Shown here: positions 51,741 to 59,581 of the stretch, one piece after another
Numbering within the stretch: the stretch's first letter is position 1
Layout of the letters: the number at the start of each line of letters is the position of its first letter
From: JAFAMB01 sp963775805
GTDB taxonomy: Bacteria > Verrucomicrobiota > Verrucomicrobiia > Chthoniobacterales > JAFAMB01
NCBI GenBank assembly: GCA_963775805.1
Contig: CAVZKG010000004.1
Location: 496,001 to 560,000, forward strand
Direction of reading: 5' to 3'
Length of the DNA: 64,000 bases
Made by a program: the position numbers and the translations under genes
The notes under the pieces: generated by a model
The model's database searches: none
Told to the model about the DNA's origin: nothing
What the model saw: only the letters and a program-made list of their open reading frames with translations

Positions 51741-54107
51741 CTACTTAGCGGCAACTGGTTTCCCTTTTGTTCCGGTCTCTTGCTGCGGTTTGGACACTTC
51801 GTGTCGCAGGTTCTTTTTCCGCAAGTTCGACCACCAGAGAACGATGGGCGCCGCGATAAAGATCGAGGAGTAGGTTCCCACGATTACGCCAACGACGTTT
51901 GTGAACGCGAAGTCGGCGAGAACTTGGCCACCGAAAAACAGCAGCGAAAGCATGCAGATCAATGTCACACCGCTCGTCAGAATCGTCCGGCTCAGTGTCT
52001 CGTTAATGCTTGCATTCATGAGATACTGAATTGAGCCCTTACGGCCCGATCGCAGACCCTCACGGATTCGGTCAAAAACGACGATCTTGTCATTGATAGA
52101 GTAACCGGCGACCGTCAGGATCGCGCCGACCATAACCAGCGAAAATTCCCGCCCTGTCATTACAAAAATGCCCAGTGTAATTGCGAGGTCGTGAAGCATC
52201 GCGACGATCGTTCCGATTGCGAAAGAAAATTCGAACCGGATTGTGACATAAACCAGGATCCCAAGGATGGCGATTCCGAGTGCAAATAATGAAGTTGTCG
52301 CTAGCTGGGTTCCCATGACAGGGCCGACTCCTTCGGAACGTTCCACGCTCAGATTTACCTTTGGAAACCCTTGCTGCAGCTGATGCGCGATCTTATCCGC
52401 AGTCCCGAACGGGGACCGTATCGAAATGAAATGGGAAACCTGATTCTGTTCTGAGCTGGCTTCCTGCTGGATCACAGCACTCCCCTGGCCGATCTTGGCC
52501 AGTTCCGCGCGAATATCTGCTTCTGGAAGCTCGGTTGCTGATTTGACGAGCAAAAAGTCGCCGCCGGTAAAATCGATGTTGAACATCTTGCTGCCGCGAA
52601 GACCGAACGCAGCAACCGATGCGGCTAGCAAAATAAGCGATCCAATCAACGCGGGGCGCCATTTGCCGAGAAAATCGAAGCTCTTCGATTTGATCAGGTG
52701 GAGCATCGAAATGCTCTTGATGAGGCCTAACTGCAACCCCCAGGAAAACACCGTCCGCGTCACAAGCAGCGCCGAGAACATCGATGCGATAATGCCGATC
52801 GTCAGTGTAATCGCGAATCCTTTGACCGGTCCGGAGCCGAGCCAAAAAAGAATGGCGACCTTCAGAAGAGTGGTCAGGTTGGAGTCGACAATCGCGCTGA
52901 ACGCTTTTTTGTACGCCGTATCGATCGCCGGCTTCAGATTCTTTCCGTGCTCAAGCTCTTCTCGAAGACGCTCATAGATCAAGACGTTCGCGTCGATGGC
53001 CATTCCGATCGTCAAGATGATACCGGCGATACCCGGAAGGGTGAGGACGAAACCGAAAAGCGACATTACCCCGAACAACAGGATGCCGTTTACCGCCAAA
53101 CCGACAAAGGCGACGAGACCCGCAGTGCGATAATAAATGAGAACAAATATCAGAGTGGCCGCCAGTCCGGCTAATCCGGCTGCAATCCCTCGGAAGATCG
53201 AATCCTGTCCAAGAGTCGCGGAGACCGTCCTGGTTTCATCGATCGCGACAGGTGTCTGTAGCGGATTCTCCATGACCGTCGCCAGGTTTTTGGCTTCATC
53301 CGCGGTGAAGTTTCCGGTAATAACCGCTTCCCCGTTCGGAATTTCGCTTTGAATATTCGGCGCGGAGACTACTTCGTTGTCGAGGACGATCGCCAGGCGG
53401 TTATTTATGTACTCGCCCGTGACATGCCGGAAGATGGTTGCTCCATTTGAGGTCAGTTTCAAAGAAACCTCGTACCCACGCTGCTCGAATACCGGCCGGG
53501 CACCTGCTACGTCCTGCCCCGTGAGCTCTGGACGGCGCTTGACGAGCAATTTTTCCGGTTTGCCGTTCTTCTTCTCAAGCGAAGTGAGAACTACGTAACC
53601 GGGTGGCGCAATGGCAGTTCCCGCTTCGATTTGCGGTACAAGCTGATCGCTGTTTGGGTGAACGAGCCGGAATTCGAGTTTTGCGACCCGCTGCAGTTGT
53701 TCGCGAGCGGTTTCAATCTGTGCCGTGTTCAGTCCAGGGATCTGTACCAGGATATGATCGGTCCCTTGCTTCGTGATGACCGGTTCGCTGACGCCGAATT
53801 CGTCTACGCGCTTTCGAATGACCTCTACCGCCTGTTCCTGCATATCAGGCGTGATCGCGCGAGGCGCGCCACCCTGTTCAGGAACCGGTGGAACCAAACG
53901 CACCAGGAATGACGTACCCCCCTGCAGATCGAGACCTAGATGGATTTTCTGCTGGAAAGGCAGAAATGAATCGATGCAAAACAGGCAAAGGAGAACCGTG
54001 AGAGCGGTGCCAAGCCAGCGCTTTGTCTTTTCCTTAGTGGTGAGGAAGTACCAGGCAAAAAGGAGAAGAATGAAGAGCCCGAAAAAGAAGGTCAACGTCG
54101 CATTCAT
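51741..54107 (-). CDS. secDF: Fused protein translocase subunit SecDF
   Basis: Proton-driven accessory of the Sec translocon. SecD and SecF are one 788-residue protein with about twelve membrane helices. The SecD half has GLDLQGGTSFLV, EIPNGEAVITGNFTADEAKN and AIDANVLIYERLREELEHGK. The SecF half starts near 475 and has MFNIDFTGGDFLLV, MLHDLAITLGIFVMTG and SINDKIVVFDRIREGLRSGR. Both membrane-aspartate signatures needed for proton coupling are intact. yajC precedes it by 13 bases. Confidence 0.96.
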   Translation of the reverse strand: MNATLTFFFGLFILLLFAWYFLTTKEKTKRWLGTALTVLLCLFCIDSFLPFQQKIHLGLDLQGGTSFLVRLVPPVPEQGGAPRAITPDMQEQAVEVIRKRVDEFGVSEPVITKQGTDHILVQIPGLNTAQIETAREQLQRVAKLEFRLVHPNSDQLVPQIEAGTAIAPPGYVVLTSLEKKNGKPEKLLVKRRPELTGQDVAGARPVFEQRGYEVSLKLTSNGATIFRHVTGEYINNRLAIVLDNEVVSAPNIQSEIPNGEAVITGNFTADEAKNLATVMENPLQTPVAIDETRTVSATLGQDSIFRGIAAGLAGLAATLIFVLIYYRTAGLVAFVGLAVNGILLFGVMSLFGFVLTLPGIAGIILTIGMAIDANVLIYERLREELEHGKNLKPAIDTAYKKAFSAIVDSNLTTLLKVAILFWLGSGPVKGFAITLTIGIIASMFSALLVTRTVFSWGLQLGLIKSISMLHLIKSKSFDFLGKWRPALIGSLILLAASVAAFGLRGSKMFNIDFTGGDFLLVKSATELPEADIRAELAKIGQGSAVIQQEASSEQNQVSHFISIRSPFGTADKIAHQLQQGFPKVNLSVERSEGVGPVMGTQLATTSLFALGIAILGILVYVTIRFEFSFAIGTIVAMLHDLAITLGIFVMTGREFSLVMVGAILTVAGYSINDKIVVFDRIREGLRSGRKGSIQYLMNASINETLSRTILTSGVTLICMLSLLFFGGQVLADFAFTNVVGVIVGTYSSIFIAAPIVLWWSNLRKKNLRHEVSKPQQETGTKGKPVAAK

Positions 54108-54120
54108 TGCGAACTAACTG

Positions 54121-54489
54121 CTAAGTGGTTGGTTTTGCTTCCGAGACGACAGGCTTTGATTCCGAGGATTTTTCGATCCCCGAAACTGCACTTTTGTCGA
54201 CCTCGATTTTCACGTTGTCAGCTACTTTGAGAAGAAACGTGGTCTCTTTGACATTTGCGATCAAGCCGTGGATTCCGCTCGAAGTGACGACGCGATCCCC
54301 AGTTTTGAGGTCTGCCAGCAACTTCTGGTGTTGTTTCGTTCGCTTCTGTTGTGGGCGGATCAGCAGGAAATAGAAGATGACGCCCATGAACAGGAACGGC
54401 AGGAGCGTCTGAATCAAATCAGGCTGGGGAGCGCCTCCGGGAGCGGCGGCTTGGGCTAGAAAAAAGATAGTTGAGATCATCGCATGCAT
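54121..54489 (-). CDS. yajC: Preprotein translocase subunit YajC
   Basis: Small single-span SecDF partner of 122 residues. The helix (about 25-48) is followed by the family motif FYFLLIRPQQKRTKQHQKLL and LKTGDRVVTSSGIHGLIANV. The C-terminal tail is Lys/Ser-rich and not conserved. It is the first gene of yajC-secDF, 13 bases before secDF. The 190 bases upstream (to larE) hold nothing I recognise. Confidence 0.95.
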   Translation of the reverse strand: MHAMISTIFFLAQAAAPGGAPQPDLIQTLLPFLFMGVIFYFLLIRPQQKRTKQHQKLLADLKTGDRVVTSSGIHGLIANVKETTFLLKVADNVKIEVDKSAVSGIEKSSESKPVVSEAKPTT

Positions 54490-54679
54490 ACTAAACCCTT
54501 GACTAAGGTATTGCCTTTGGACCAGGGGAAGTGAGTCAATAACTCAAACAGGCGGCAGGAGCAAAACAAATATCTATTGCACCAAGCCCGACGTCACTAT
54601 ACCAGCCCCGGACTTTGTGCACTAGCGACGAAAATCGGCACTCCGTGCAGTTTTTTCACGGGGACGTGAGAAATGAGGG

Positions 54680-55546
54680 CTAGCCTGAACCGTTCGCGGA
54701 TTTCGGCAAACTTGAGAACAATGCAGGCTGGGGCGCGATATAGCCTTGCGGGTCGATGAGCAGATTTCGAAACCCAATGGCGCGAATTGCCTTCCTGACG
54801 GTTTCATCCAGTTGAACAAGTTTTCCGCTTTCCGCTGGGTCGATCTGGAGTTTTGCCGAGGGCGAACCATCAGCGCCAGCGATATATCGAACTCGAAAAA
54901 CGATAAAACCGCAAGACCGCACAAACTCCTCGGCTTGCTCGATCATGCTCAAAGCGTCGCGTGTCACGCTTGTTCCGTGGGGGATTCTGGAACTGAGACA
55001 CGGCTGCGCCGGCGTGTCAGCTGTCGGCAGACCCCGTTCTCGCGACAAAAACCGAATCTCGGCCTTCGTGAGGCCAGCCATTCGGAGCGGAGCTAGAACC
55101 TGAAACTCGCGAGCTGCTTCAGCCCCCGGTCGCACCTGGAATGCGTCATCCGCATTCTCTCCGTATGCCAATGCGGGAAACCCTCGAGCGATGGCGATCT
55201 CCTGCATTCGGGTGAAAAGCTCGAATTTGCAGAAGTAACAGCGATTGAACGGGTTGCTCGCGTATCGCGGATCATCAAGTTCGGTCGTGGCAATCACCTC
55301 GACCTGGGCGCCGAATGTCTTCGCAACCTCGATCGCGCTTCGAAGCGCAGCACGTGGGAGACTTGGACTGTCGGCCAGGACGCCCACAACAGCATCTCCC
55401 AGAACATCTGCAGCTTCTGCCAGCAGAAATGTGCTATCAACTCCTCCCGAATATGCAATCAGGAGCCGGTCAATCTCTTTGAGAGCCGATCGCATTACGC
55501 GCGCCTTGCCGCGAGCGGAAGCGGGCAGGTCTGAAACGGATTCCAT
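54680..55546 (-). CDS. larE: LarE-type ATP-dependent sulfur transferase
   Basis: PP-loop ATP pyrophosphatase of the LarE family, 288 residues. The PP-loop is AYSGGVDSTFLLAEA (S33-S38), followed by NPFNRCYFCKFELF and PCLSSRIPHGTSVT. The cysteine in PCLSSR matches the position of the sacrificial cysteine of lactate-racemase LarE, so a role in nickel-pincer cofactor synthesis is likely; LarB, LarC and LarA are not in the window. It overlaps the upstream hemQ by one base (TAATG), so the two are co-expressed, though no functional link between them is known to me. Confidence 0.87.
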   Translation of the reverse strand: MESVSDLPASARGKARVMRSALKEIDRLLIAYSGGVDSTFLLAEAADVLGDAVVGVLADSPSLPRAALRSAIEVAKTFGAQVEVIATTELDDPRYASNPFNRCYFCKFELFTRMQEIAIARGFPALAYGENADDAFQVRPGAEAAREFQVLAPLRMAGLTKAEIRFLSRERGLPTADTPAQPCLSSRIPHGTSVTRDALSMIEQAEEFVRSCGFIVFRVRYIAGADGSPSAKLQIDPAESGKLVQLDETVRKAIRAIGFRNLLIDPQGYIAPQPALFSSLPKSANGSG

Positions 55547-56364
55547 TACAATTGGATTCGCCGGAATAGATCATCAAGGGGCAGTTGCAAGCCCACGAAA
55601 AACTCGCCGAAATCAACGTACTCTGCCGTCACGGGATCAAACCGCATCTCGGACACGATCGATTTGATCTCGAAGACATCGTGGGCAAAAAGCGAAACGC
55701 CCCATTCAGCATCATCCAGACCGGTGGACCCGGTGATGAGCTGACGAATCTTTCCAGCATATTGGCGTCCGATCCGCGCGTGACCCAGCATGAGCTCTTT
55801 TCGTTGCTCAAACGAGAGTGAGTACCAATTCTGGGTGCTGTTTCTGCGTTTCGACATTGGGTAAAAACTAAACACGGGCCAGTCCGGCATGTTCGGATAA
55901 AGCCGGTCCTGAAGATACTTTTGCATCCGGTTACGGAACTCCTCCATTGCTCGCACGAATTCAGGTGACTCGGGTGCAAGGCCCTTTTCGGCGGTTAATG
56001 AAGCTCCGTAATCCGCCTCAGTGGTGGTGTATTCGCTGCGTTCCGTGAGCGAGTAAAAGCTGAAAACGGGTGTTAACACATCCGGTCCAAGCGACAAAGT
56101 GAGCCTTTTTTCAATGCCGTTGGCCGCGTGAAGATCGGGCGTCAATAACATGAATGCCAGATCGGCCTTGGGAGAAACCACGCTGAAAGTCAGGATCTGA
56201 GTGGTGGGCAGCGCTCGGACTTCCTGGATCAGTCTGGAAAGATTGGTCTTTGCGCCAAGCCGCTCCTCAGAAGTCAGAAGCTGCCATTGACCAAATTCAA
56301 CTCGGTAAAATAGGTGCAATACGTGCCACCCCTCCTTTGGACTTAGCGCGGGCCGATCTGTCAT
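55546..56364 (-). CDS. hemQ: HemQ: coproheme decarboxylase (chlorite dismutase family)
   Basis: Converts coproheme III to protoheme with peroxide in the coproporphyrin-dependent haem pathway. The 272-residue product has the family core SFYPMSKRRNSTQNWYSLSF, the proximal haem ligand His195 in RKELMLGHARIGRQY, the GLDDAEWGVSLFAHD stretch and EMRFDPVTAEYVDFGEFFVG. It is longer than the ~180-residue chlorite dismutases, and no Arg-for-chlorite argument can be made by eye. It is followed by larE with a one-base overlap. With hemA, hemC and cobA/hemD in the same window it suggests that this organism makes haem via coproporphyrin. Confidence 0.92.
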   Translation of the reverse strand: MTDRPALSPKEGWHVLHLFYRVEFGQWQLLTSEERLGAKTNLSRLIQEVRALPTTQILTFSVVSPKADLAFMLLTPDLHAANGIEKRLTLSLGPDVLTPVFSFYSLTERSEYTTTEADYGASLTAEKGLAPESPEFVRAMEEFRNRMQKYLQDRLYPNMPDWPVFSFYPMSKRRNSTQNWYSLSFEQRKELMLGHARIGRQYAGKIRQLITGSTGLDDAEWGVSLFAHDVFEIKSIVSEMRFDPVTAEYVDFGEFFVGLQLPLDDLFRRIQL

Positions 56365-56776
56365 ATCGAACGGTACGTCGACTCCGAGAAGTTGCCAGGA
56401 GCAGTTGTCAGTGTCGGTTGCCAGCTGTCAGACTGTCTCAGAAGAGAACAATCAACTTTTGAACTGCGGATCGAGCGCCCTCCAAAGGTCGAAGTTCTAA
56501 CAACTGACAACCGACACTGACAACTTTCTTCAACAACTTCCCCGTTGACTGTTCACGAGGACGGCTGTCAGCTGTTAGATGGCGAGTCAGGGCTTCGCTC
56601 CAGTGGTCGGAGTTCTGACAACTGACAACCGACACTGGCAAACTTCCTGAAACCGACGACCTCTTAAAGTGACTTGAAGTCTGGGCTTGATTCGTTAAAT
56701 TGGCGCGCTTTCGGGAGGACGCAGAGAGGCGACGTTAATTCCTGCAGGAGTCGCGAAGGAGGTAGCAAGGTAAGTT
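56365..56776. repeat. Intergenic array of CTGTCAGTTGTCAG-type repeats
   Basis: No gene. From 56389 to 56645 several forms alternate: CAGTTGTCAGTGTCGGTTGC and GCCAGCTGTCAG, then CAACTGACAACCGACACTGA and CAACTTTCTTCAAC, then CTGTCAGCTGTTAG, then CAACTGACAACCGACACTGG. Direct and inverted copies lie about 90-120 bases apart and can form stems. The core occurs at 5612-5735 and 50519-50546 too. The ferredoxin promoter must lie in the last 100 bases. Confidence 0.65.
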
Positions 56777-57013
56777 ATGGCTGATGTTGCAAACAAGTAT
56801 CCGCAGAACGTAGTTGGACAATTTTACGTGGACGATCAATGCATTGATTGTGATCTTTGCCGCGAAACCGCCCCCGCAAACTTTACGCGCAACGATGACG
56901 GTGGTCATTCTTTTGTCTATAAACAACCTGAAAGTCCGGACGAAGAGGCTCTGTGTAAAGAAGCGATGGAGGGCTGTCCCGTCGAAGCCATCGGAAGCGA
57001 TGGGAACGGATAG
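56777..57013 (+). CDS. Ferredoxin, single [4Fe-4S] type
   Basis: Soluble electron carrier of 78 residues. Cysteines: CIDCDLC (three ligands) and the fourth in MEGCPVEAIG, followed by the Pro typical of low-potential ferredoxins. An additional Cys lies 7 residues before the last ligand (CKEAMEGCP). The polypeptide is acidic. Clusters of this type resemble B. subtilis Fer and archaeal/verrucomicrobial ferredoxins. A Rho-independent terminator follows 40 bases after the stop codon. Confidence 0.92.
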   Translation: MADVANKYPQNVVGQFYVDDQCIDCDLCRETAPANFTRNDDGGHSFVYKQPESPDEEALCKEAMEGCPVEAIGSDGNG

Positions 57014-57053
57014 CAGGCCCGTCGGAATCTTCGTTGCATCCGGCAACTCATTC

Positions 57054-57090
57054 AGGACAGTCCACGTTGACGGCGGGGCTGTCCTTTTTT
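57054..57090 (+). terminator. Rho-independent terminator after the ferredoxin gene
   Basis: AGGACAG at 57054-57060 pairs with CTGTCCT at 57079-57085, followed by TTTTT to 57090. The T-run ends only 3 bases before the dciA start codon, so dciA must be read from an internal promoter or by read-through. Confidence 0.8.
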
Positions 57091-57093
57091 GTC

Positions 57094-57453
57094 ATGGCAC
57101 ACTCCTTTCGTAAGCGGGCCCTGGAAGAGTGGCGCGGTCTCCCCGAGGCCGATGAACAGCCAGATCGAAGCCTTCCAATCCGTGAAATCCTGAGTCAGCT
57201 CGCGCCCAAGCTCGGACTGGAGGCCCGGCTCCGGGAGGAAGAAATCATTTCTGCCTGGGTCGATATCGTGGGTGACTTCTTTGCGAGACATTCACGACCT
57301 GTGAAATTGCGTCAGGGCTTGCTGGTTGTGCATGTGTTGCAGCCCACCGTTCTCTACGAGCTGGAACGGCAATGGAAATCGCTCGTTCTGCAAAAATTGC
57401 AGACACGTTTCGGCGGCAAACTCATTCGAGACCTCCGCTTCCGTCTGGGATAG
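57094..57453 (+). CDS. dciA: DciA-type protein (DUF721)
   Basis: Replicative-helicase loader used by bacteria lacking DnaC/DnaI. From the ATG at 57094 (MAHSFRKRALEEWRGLPEAD) it is 119 residues. The DUF721 core is ISAWVDIVGDFFARHSRPVK, LRQGLLVVHVLQPTVLYELE and LVLQKLQTRFGGKLIRDLRF. The longer frame from 57034 would begin inside the terminator region and is rejected. Ferredoxin lies upstream, and a repeat gap follows. Domain identity is good; the loader role is inferred from the family. Confidence 0.85.
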   Translation: MAHSFRKRALEEWRGLPEADEQPDRSLPIREILSQLAPKLGLEARLREEEIISAWVDIVGDFFARHSRPVKLRQGLLVVHVLQPTVLYELERQWKSLVLQKLQTRFGGKLIRDLRFRLG

Positions 57454-57884
57454 TGCCGAAAGGGTTCACCCCAATAACCAGCAAGTCTTTAGCTCGACTC
57501 AACCGTCCCGCTGGGAGGGATCGTTTTTTCTTACGGTTCCAGGCACTTCGTGCCTGGCTCCTATCACTTGTCCCTCCCGACTTCGCCAATGCTACGTCGG
57601 GCAAGCCGGGACAAAAACCACAGCTCCCTCACATTAAGTTAACGCAAAGGGGTTTCCAGCCTGTCCATTTCGATGAAAAAATTCACCACGGAGACACTGC
57701 GCGGCTTTCGGCTTCGCTAAAGCTTCCGCCGCCGCCAAAGCTATGGCGGACGACACTTCGAACAGGTCGCCGCGCCTCTGTGGTGAGCCTTCGTAGGGAA
57801 CCGAAAACCTTGAAGCCTATCCGATTACCAGGAGGCTGGACAGGCGAGACGCCTATCCTACATTGCCAAATATGAGAAGGAGAC
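57454..57884. repeat. Intergenic repeat cluster with hairpins
   Basis: No gene. Contains a perfect hairpin CCAGGCAC TTC GTGCCTGG (57539-57557) and a possible terminator of dciA near 57503-57530 (CCGTCCCGCTGGGAGGG then TTTTTT). About 57595-57650 resembles 9104-9180 (CGTCGGGCAAGCCGGGACAA, then GTTAACGCAAAGG). GCTTTCGGCTTCGCTAAAGC then AAAGCTATGGCGGACG (57709-57752) is the same family as the ends of the element at 3125-3437. GGACAGGCGAGACGCCTATC is at 57839-57858. Confidence 0.6.
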
Positions 57885-58931
57885 TTGTCCCGAGGAGGTT
57901 GTGCCGTAACCCTGATTAAGAACATCATTCTCGATTGGTCCGGCACGATCGTTGACGATCTCGACGCGGTTCTTCGAGCAACCAACGTCGCCTTGACCGC
58001 ACTCGGATCCACGCCCCTGTCCAAGGAGGAGTTTCAACGCTCGTTCGTGTTACCGGTCGCTCTCTTTTACGAACGCCTGCTTCCGGGCATCCCGATGGAA
58101 AGAATCGATGCGATCTATCGCCGCTCCTTCCTGGAGACGAACGTCCAGCCGTTTGCCAGTGCGCTGGAGTTCTGTGCCCTTGCGGTGGCCAGCGGCTATC
58201 GTCTTTTTGTTCTGAGCACGATTGCTGTCGACCATTTTGAGCGTCAATCCGAGATGTTCGGTATCCGACGATTTATCACACGAGCGTATGTGGGCGTGCG
58301 AGACAAAGTGGATGTCATTGGATCGGTCCTCCACGATAACCAGCTCGATCCGGCCGAGACGATCTTTGTCGGTGACATGATTCATGATGTCCAGGCCGCG
58401 AAATCGGGGGGAGTTCTGGCGGTGGCGGTGGCGACAGGGTTTGACACGGTGGAGAAGCTTGCTGCGAGTGATCCTGATTTGATCATTCGGGACTTGGCGA
58501 CCTTGATTCCTTTTCTTGGAGTCCGGGCTCGGCGTGGTTTCAGCGAATGGATCGAAATCAATGAACTGGAGCTGAAAGGCAAAATTGGTGTTCCCGAAGA
58601 GGAGCGTGAAACCTCTCAACGATTGGTGGTCTCGCTCCGATTCCAAATCGCTACAAACTTCCAGTCTCTGGATGACCAGGTCGAGAAGACCGTCGACTAC
58701 GGATTTGTAGCAGCAGAGGTCGAAAGAGTGGTCGGAGCGACCCGTGCTCATTTGATCGAAACACTCCTGGTGGAGATCGCCGACGAGCTCATGGCTCGCT
58801 TTCCGATGGATCGACTGCAGATCGAACTGAGAAAATTTATTTTGCCGAATACCGGTTACGTCAGCGTTCGCTTGGATAGGCGGCGAGGTGGGTATTGCGT
58901 CTCACGCAATATCCAGGCTAAAGGTTTGTGA
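57885..58931 (+). CDS. Fused HAD hydrolase - dihydroneopterin aldolase (FolB) protein
   Basis: Two-domain protein of 348 residues. Residues about 10-220 are a HAD-superfamily hydrolase: nucleophile motif ILDWSGTIVDD, LFVLSTIAVDHF, and the metal motif FVGDMIHDVQAAKSGG. The second Asp of the usual DxD is Ser (DWS), as in the common DWSGT-type group. Residues about 225-340 are a FolB/FolX domain: WIEINELELKGKIGVPEEER, the Glu of GVPEEE, TVDYGFVAAEVERVV, LIETLLVEIADELM and the Lys of LRKFILPNTGYVSV. FolB makes 6-hydroxymethyl-dihydropterin in folate synthesis, and the HAD part could supply the missing phosphatase step. No good start codon: TTG at 57885, with an AGGAGG just downstream, makes the true start unsure. 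Confidence 0.83.
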   Translation: MSRGGCAVTLIKNIILDWSGTIVDDLDAVLRATNVALTALGSTPLSKEEFQRSFVLPVALFYERLLPGIPMERIDAIYRRSFLETNVQPFASALEFCALAVASGYRLFVLSTIAVDHFERQSEMFGIRRFITRAYVGVRDKVDVIGSVLHDNQLDPAETIFVGDMIHDVQAAKSGGVLAVAVATGFDTVEKLAASDPDLIIRDLATLIPFLGVRARRGFSEWIEINELELKGKIGVPEEERETSQRLVVSLRFQIATNFQSLDDQVEKTVDYGFVAAEVERVVGATRAHLIETLLVEIADELMARFPMDRLQIELRKFILPNTGYVSVRLDRRRGGYCVSRNIQAKGL

Positions 58932-58941
58932 GCACCGCGAT

Positions 58942-59568
58942 CTACAGATGGCGGACAATTTCCTCAAAATCCGTCTGATTTTGCTCAACGCTGAGCACCG
59001 GTACGTTGACCAGGTTTTCGAGAACGCTCAGGTTAGTCGGTTGAGACAGATCTGAGTCAGGAGTTACAGCGTTCAATGCGATCAAAGCGCAATTCAGACC
59101 GGCAGCCTGGATCGCTTCGATTGTAAGCCGGACATGGTTCAGGACCCCAAGCCGATTTGCCGCAACCACGATGACGCTCAGATCGAGGTCCTGTGCAAGA
59201 TCGCGAAAATCGTAGTCGGCCAGAATCGGAACGGCTATCCCTCCAGATCCTTCCACCAAAACATTCGCGTGGTATCTCGCCAGGTGATCGAACGCTTTTC
59301 GAATCGCTGCGAGATCGATCTGGCGCTCCTCGATGATGGATGCGGTGTAAGGCGCAACAGGTGTCCGGTACCAGATCGGGTTGATGATGTACTCTTGTTC
59401 GCAGCCGTCGCTGGCGTCGAGCAGTTGACGCACATCGCTGTTATCGCCAGTGCAGATCGGTTTCATGCCGATGATATCCCTTCCCTTAGACCGTGCGAAT
59501 CGGACAAGTCCGCTTGTGACGAACGTTTTGCCGACACCGGTGTCGGTGCCTGTGACGAGGTAGTTCAC
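58942..59568 (-). CDS. bioD: Dethiobiotin synthase
   Basis: ATP-dependent ring closure of 7,8-diaminopelargonate to dethiobiotin. The 208-residue product has the P-loop GTDTGVGKTFVTSGL, the substrate motif GMKPICTG, VEGSGGIAVPILADYDFRDL and VVAANRLGVLNHV. It lies 13 bases after glmM on the same strand and may be the last gene of the folP-cdaA-glmM unit. No other bio genes are in the window. Confidence 0.94.
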   Translation of the reverse strand: MNYLVTGTDTGVGKTFVTSGLVRFARSKGRDIIGMKPICTGDNSDVRQLLDASDGCEQEYIINPIWYRTPVAPYTASIIEERQIDLAAIRKAFDHLARYHANVLVEGSGGIAVPILADYDFRDLAQDLDLSVIVVAANRLGVLNHVRLTIEAIQAAGLNCALIALNAVTPDSDLSQPTNLSVLENLVNVPVLSVEQNQTDFEEIVRHL

Positions 59569-59581
59569 GAACCCTAAGATA

